DNA from: an uncultured Lachnospiraceae bacterium
GTDB lineage: Bacteria; Bacillota; Clostridia; Lachnospirales; Lachnospiraceae
Direction: 5' to 3'
Length of the DNA: 64,000 bases
NCBI GenBank assembly: GCA_900315735.1
Contig: ONAD01000004.1
Span: 1-64,000, forward strand
The stretch's first letter is position 1. Every line of letters starts with the position of its first letter. The notes under the pieces were generated by a model. The model saw only the letters and a program-made list of their open reading frames with translations. It did no database searches and was not told the origin of the DNA. Of the stretch, positions 62,934 through 64,000 are shown one piece after another. The translations under genes and the position numbers were made by a program.

Positions 62934-62996
62934 AAAAAAGCAGCGTCCGGTTTTTGGGAATAGGACTTTTGCTTTTCCTCAACCGTGACGCTGCTT
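62934..62996 (-). terminator. Terminator of aspartate ammonia-lyase gene
   Basis: AAGCAGCGTC and GACGCTGCTT form a 10-bp perfect stem with a long loop; the minus strand continues TTTTTTACG. Strong intrinsic terminator. Confidence 0.85.
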
Positions 62997-63014
62997 CTGC
63001 TCTTTTTCTATGGG

Positions 63015-64000
63015 CTACATTGCCTTTCTCTGTTCAAAATGTACTTCTGTCATCATTTCCGGATTCAGCACATGCTCCAAATCTGCTTCGCTCATCAGCT
63101 TACGTTCCAGAACGATTTCCCTTACGCTTTTGTTTTCCCGCAGTGCGGTCTTTGCGATGTCCGCAGATTCCTTATATCCAAGATACGGACAAAGTGCTGT
63201 GGAAATGCCAACACTCTTATCCACCAGACTGCGGCAGTGTGCCTCATTGGCTGTGATTCCATGTATACAATTCTTTGTCAGTGTCTCAACCGCTTCTTTT
63301 AAGGTGTCGATGGAATCAAAGAGACTGTAGAATACCACCGGCTCAAAAGCATTCAGTTCCATCTGTCCAGCCTCTGCTGCCATGGTAATTGCAGTGTCAT
63401 TTCCAATGACGTGGAACGCTACCTGGCTTACCACTTCCGGAATAACCGGATTTACTTTACCCGGCATAATGGAAGAACCGTTCTGTCTTGCCGGAAGGTT
63501 AATTTCTCCAAGCCCGGTTCTTGGTCCGGAGGATAACAGTCTTAAATCATTACACATTTTTGAAAGGTCCACGGCACATGCTTTCAGTGCACCGGATACC
63601 ATGACGAATCCATCCAGATTCTCTGTGGAATCGAATAAATCCTCTGCCTGTTTCAGTGGATAACCGGTTATTTTTGCCAGAGTCGGCACTACATTGGATA
63701 AATATGCCGGAGAAACATTGATGGCTGTTCCGATTGCAGTTCCGCCCAGATTCACCGTAAACATTTCACGTCTTACTTCTTTTAACCGGTCATAATCACG
63801 TTTTACCATGGTTGCATAAGCATGAAAGGTCTGTCCGAGGCGCATCGGCACTGCATCCTGAAGCTGTGTTCTTCCCATTTTTAAGATTCCGTCAAATTCT
63901 GCCGCCTTAATCCGAAGCTCCCGCTCCAGTCCATCCAGCTCCGCCAGCAGCGGTTTTAACAGTTCCAGTACCGTAAGTTTTCCGGCGGTTGGGATTACAT
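63015..64000 (-). CDS. aspA: Aspartate ammonia-lyase (5' part outside window)
   Basis: At least 328 residues; the frame stays open to base 64000 and begins there with VIPTAGKLTVLELLKPLL, so the N-terminal third lies right of the window. Fumarase/aspartase superfamily: the signature GSSIMPGKVNPVIPEVVSQ, TVNLGGTAIGTAIN, and LKMGRTQLQDAVPM. IGNDTAITMAAEAGQMELNA fits aspartase better than fumarase C, although separation from fumarase is by eye. It would turn aspartate into fumarate plus ammonia. An internal ATG at 63878 is not the start. Confidence 0.92.
   Translation of the reverse strand, partial: VIPTAGKLTVLELLKPLLAELDGLERELRIKAAEFDGILKMGRTQLQDAVPMRLGQTFHAYATMVKRDYDRLKEVRREMFTVNLGGTAIGTAINVSPAYLSNVVPTLAKITGYPLKQAEDLFDSTENLDGFVMVSGALKACAVDLSKMCNDLRLLSSGPRTGLGEINLPARQNGSSIMPGKVNPVIPEVVSQVAFHVIGNDTAITMAAEAGQMELNAFEPVVFYSLFDSIDTLKEAVETLTKNCIHGITANEAHCRSLVDKSVGISTALCPYLGYKESADIAKTALRENKSVREIVLERKLMSEADLEHVLNPEMMTEVHFEQRKAM

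Overview
The window looks like a chromosome segment of a motile, anaerobic member of the Lachnospiraceae (Clostridia); Agathobacter/Roseburia-like genera fit best. This rests on gene content: a Tad/Flp pilus cluster with a DUF5702-type protein and an FHA protein, flagellin with FliS, a CptIN-type RNA-protein toxin-antitoxin pair, lysS-greA-dusB-coaX-birA in one operon, a BofA/YaaL pair, and Firmicutes-type ribosome binding sites. The species is not claimed. Most genes lie on the minus strand.

Layout. 1-3.9 kb is a small AT-rich accessory island: short tandem repeats, a serine recombinase with possible binding sites, an XRE-type regulator, small unknown proteins, a ribbon-helix-helix gene broken by a one-base frameshift, and a type III toxin-antitoxin module (two 48-nt antitoxin repeats, an attenuator, an endoribonuclease-like toxin). 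4.0-10.8 kb is a tight eight-gene housekeeping operon on the minus strand (argF, birA, an unknown gene, coaX, dusB, an unknown gene, greA, lysS). 10.9-22.4 kb holds a band-7 protein, a secreted SleB-type wall hydrolase, a chemoreceptor, pgi, a degenerate metallo-beta-lactamase-fold protein, murG, HIT and flavodoxin-SCP2 proteins, and a rhomboid protease.

22.5-32.3 kb is a Tad pilus operon on the minus strand: BofA-like protein, prepilin peptidase, TadZ, TadA, TadB, TadC, Flp pilin, DUF5702-like protein, a TadE-like protein with two cysteine motifs, a second prepilin peptidase, a small TadE-like protein and an FHA protein. 32.4-37.8 kb is a flagellar block: YaaL, FliS, flagellin and a 1033-residue protein with a FliK-like C-terminus. 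Two well-spaced sigma-28 promoters and a CsrA-type leader hairpin are visible there. 37.9-45 kb holds a repeat-bearing surface lipoprotein and a PTS cluster (EIIA, RpiR regulator, EIIBC) joined to an Old-Yellow-Enzyme flavoprotein rather than a glycosidase.

45.2-64 kb contains glgB, a TPR/acidic/AAA+ protein, an AI-2E-type permease, an aconitase-family hydratase, a VanRS-like two-component system, a DivIVA-like coiled coil, a PurM-like paralogue with altered signature residues, a surface 5'-nucleotidase preceded by a structured RNA candidate, a DUF362 ferredoxin-like protein, and an aspartate ammonia-lyase that runs off the right edge.

The least explained items are the junction-shaped RNA candidate at 61357-61523, the metal-ligand-less MBL-fold protein at 17138-18511, the TPR-AAA+ protein at 47138-49564, the TadE-like protein with duplicated Cys motifs, and the PTS/ene-reductase cluster. 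No tRNA, rRNA or CRISPR array was seen.
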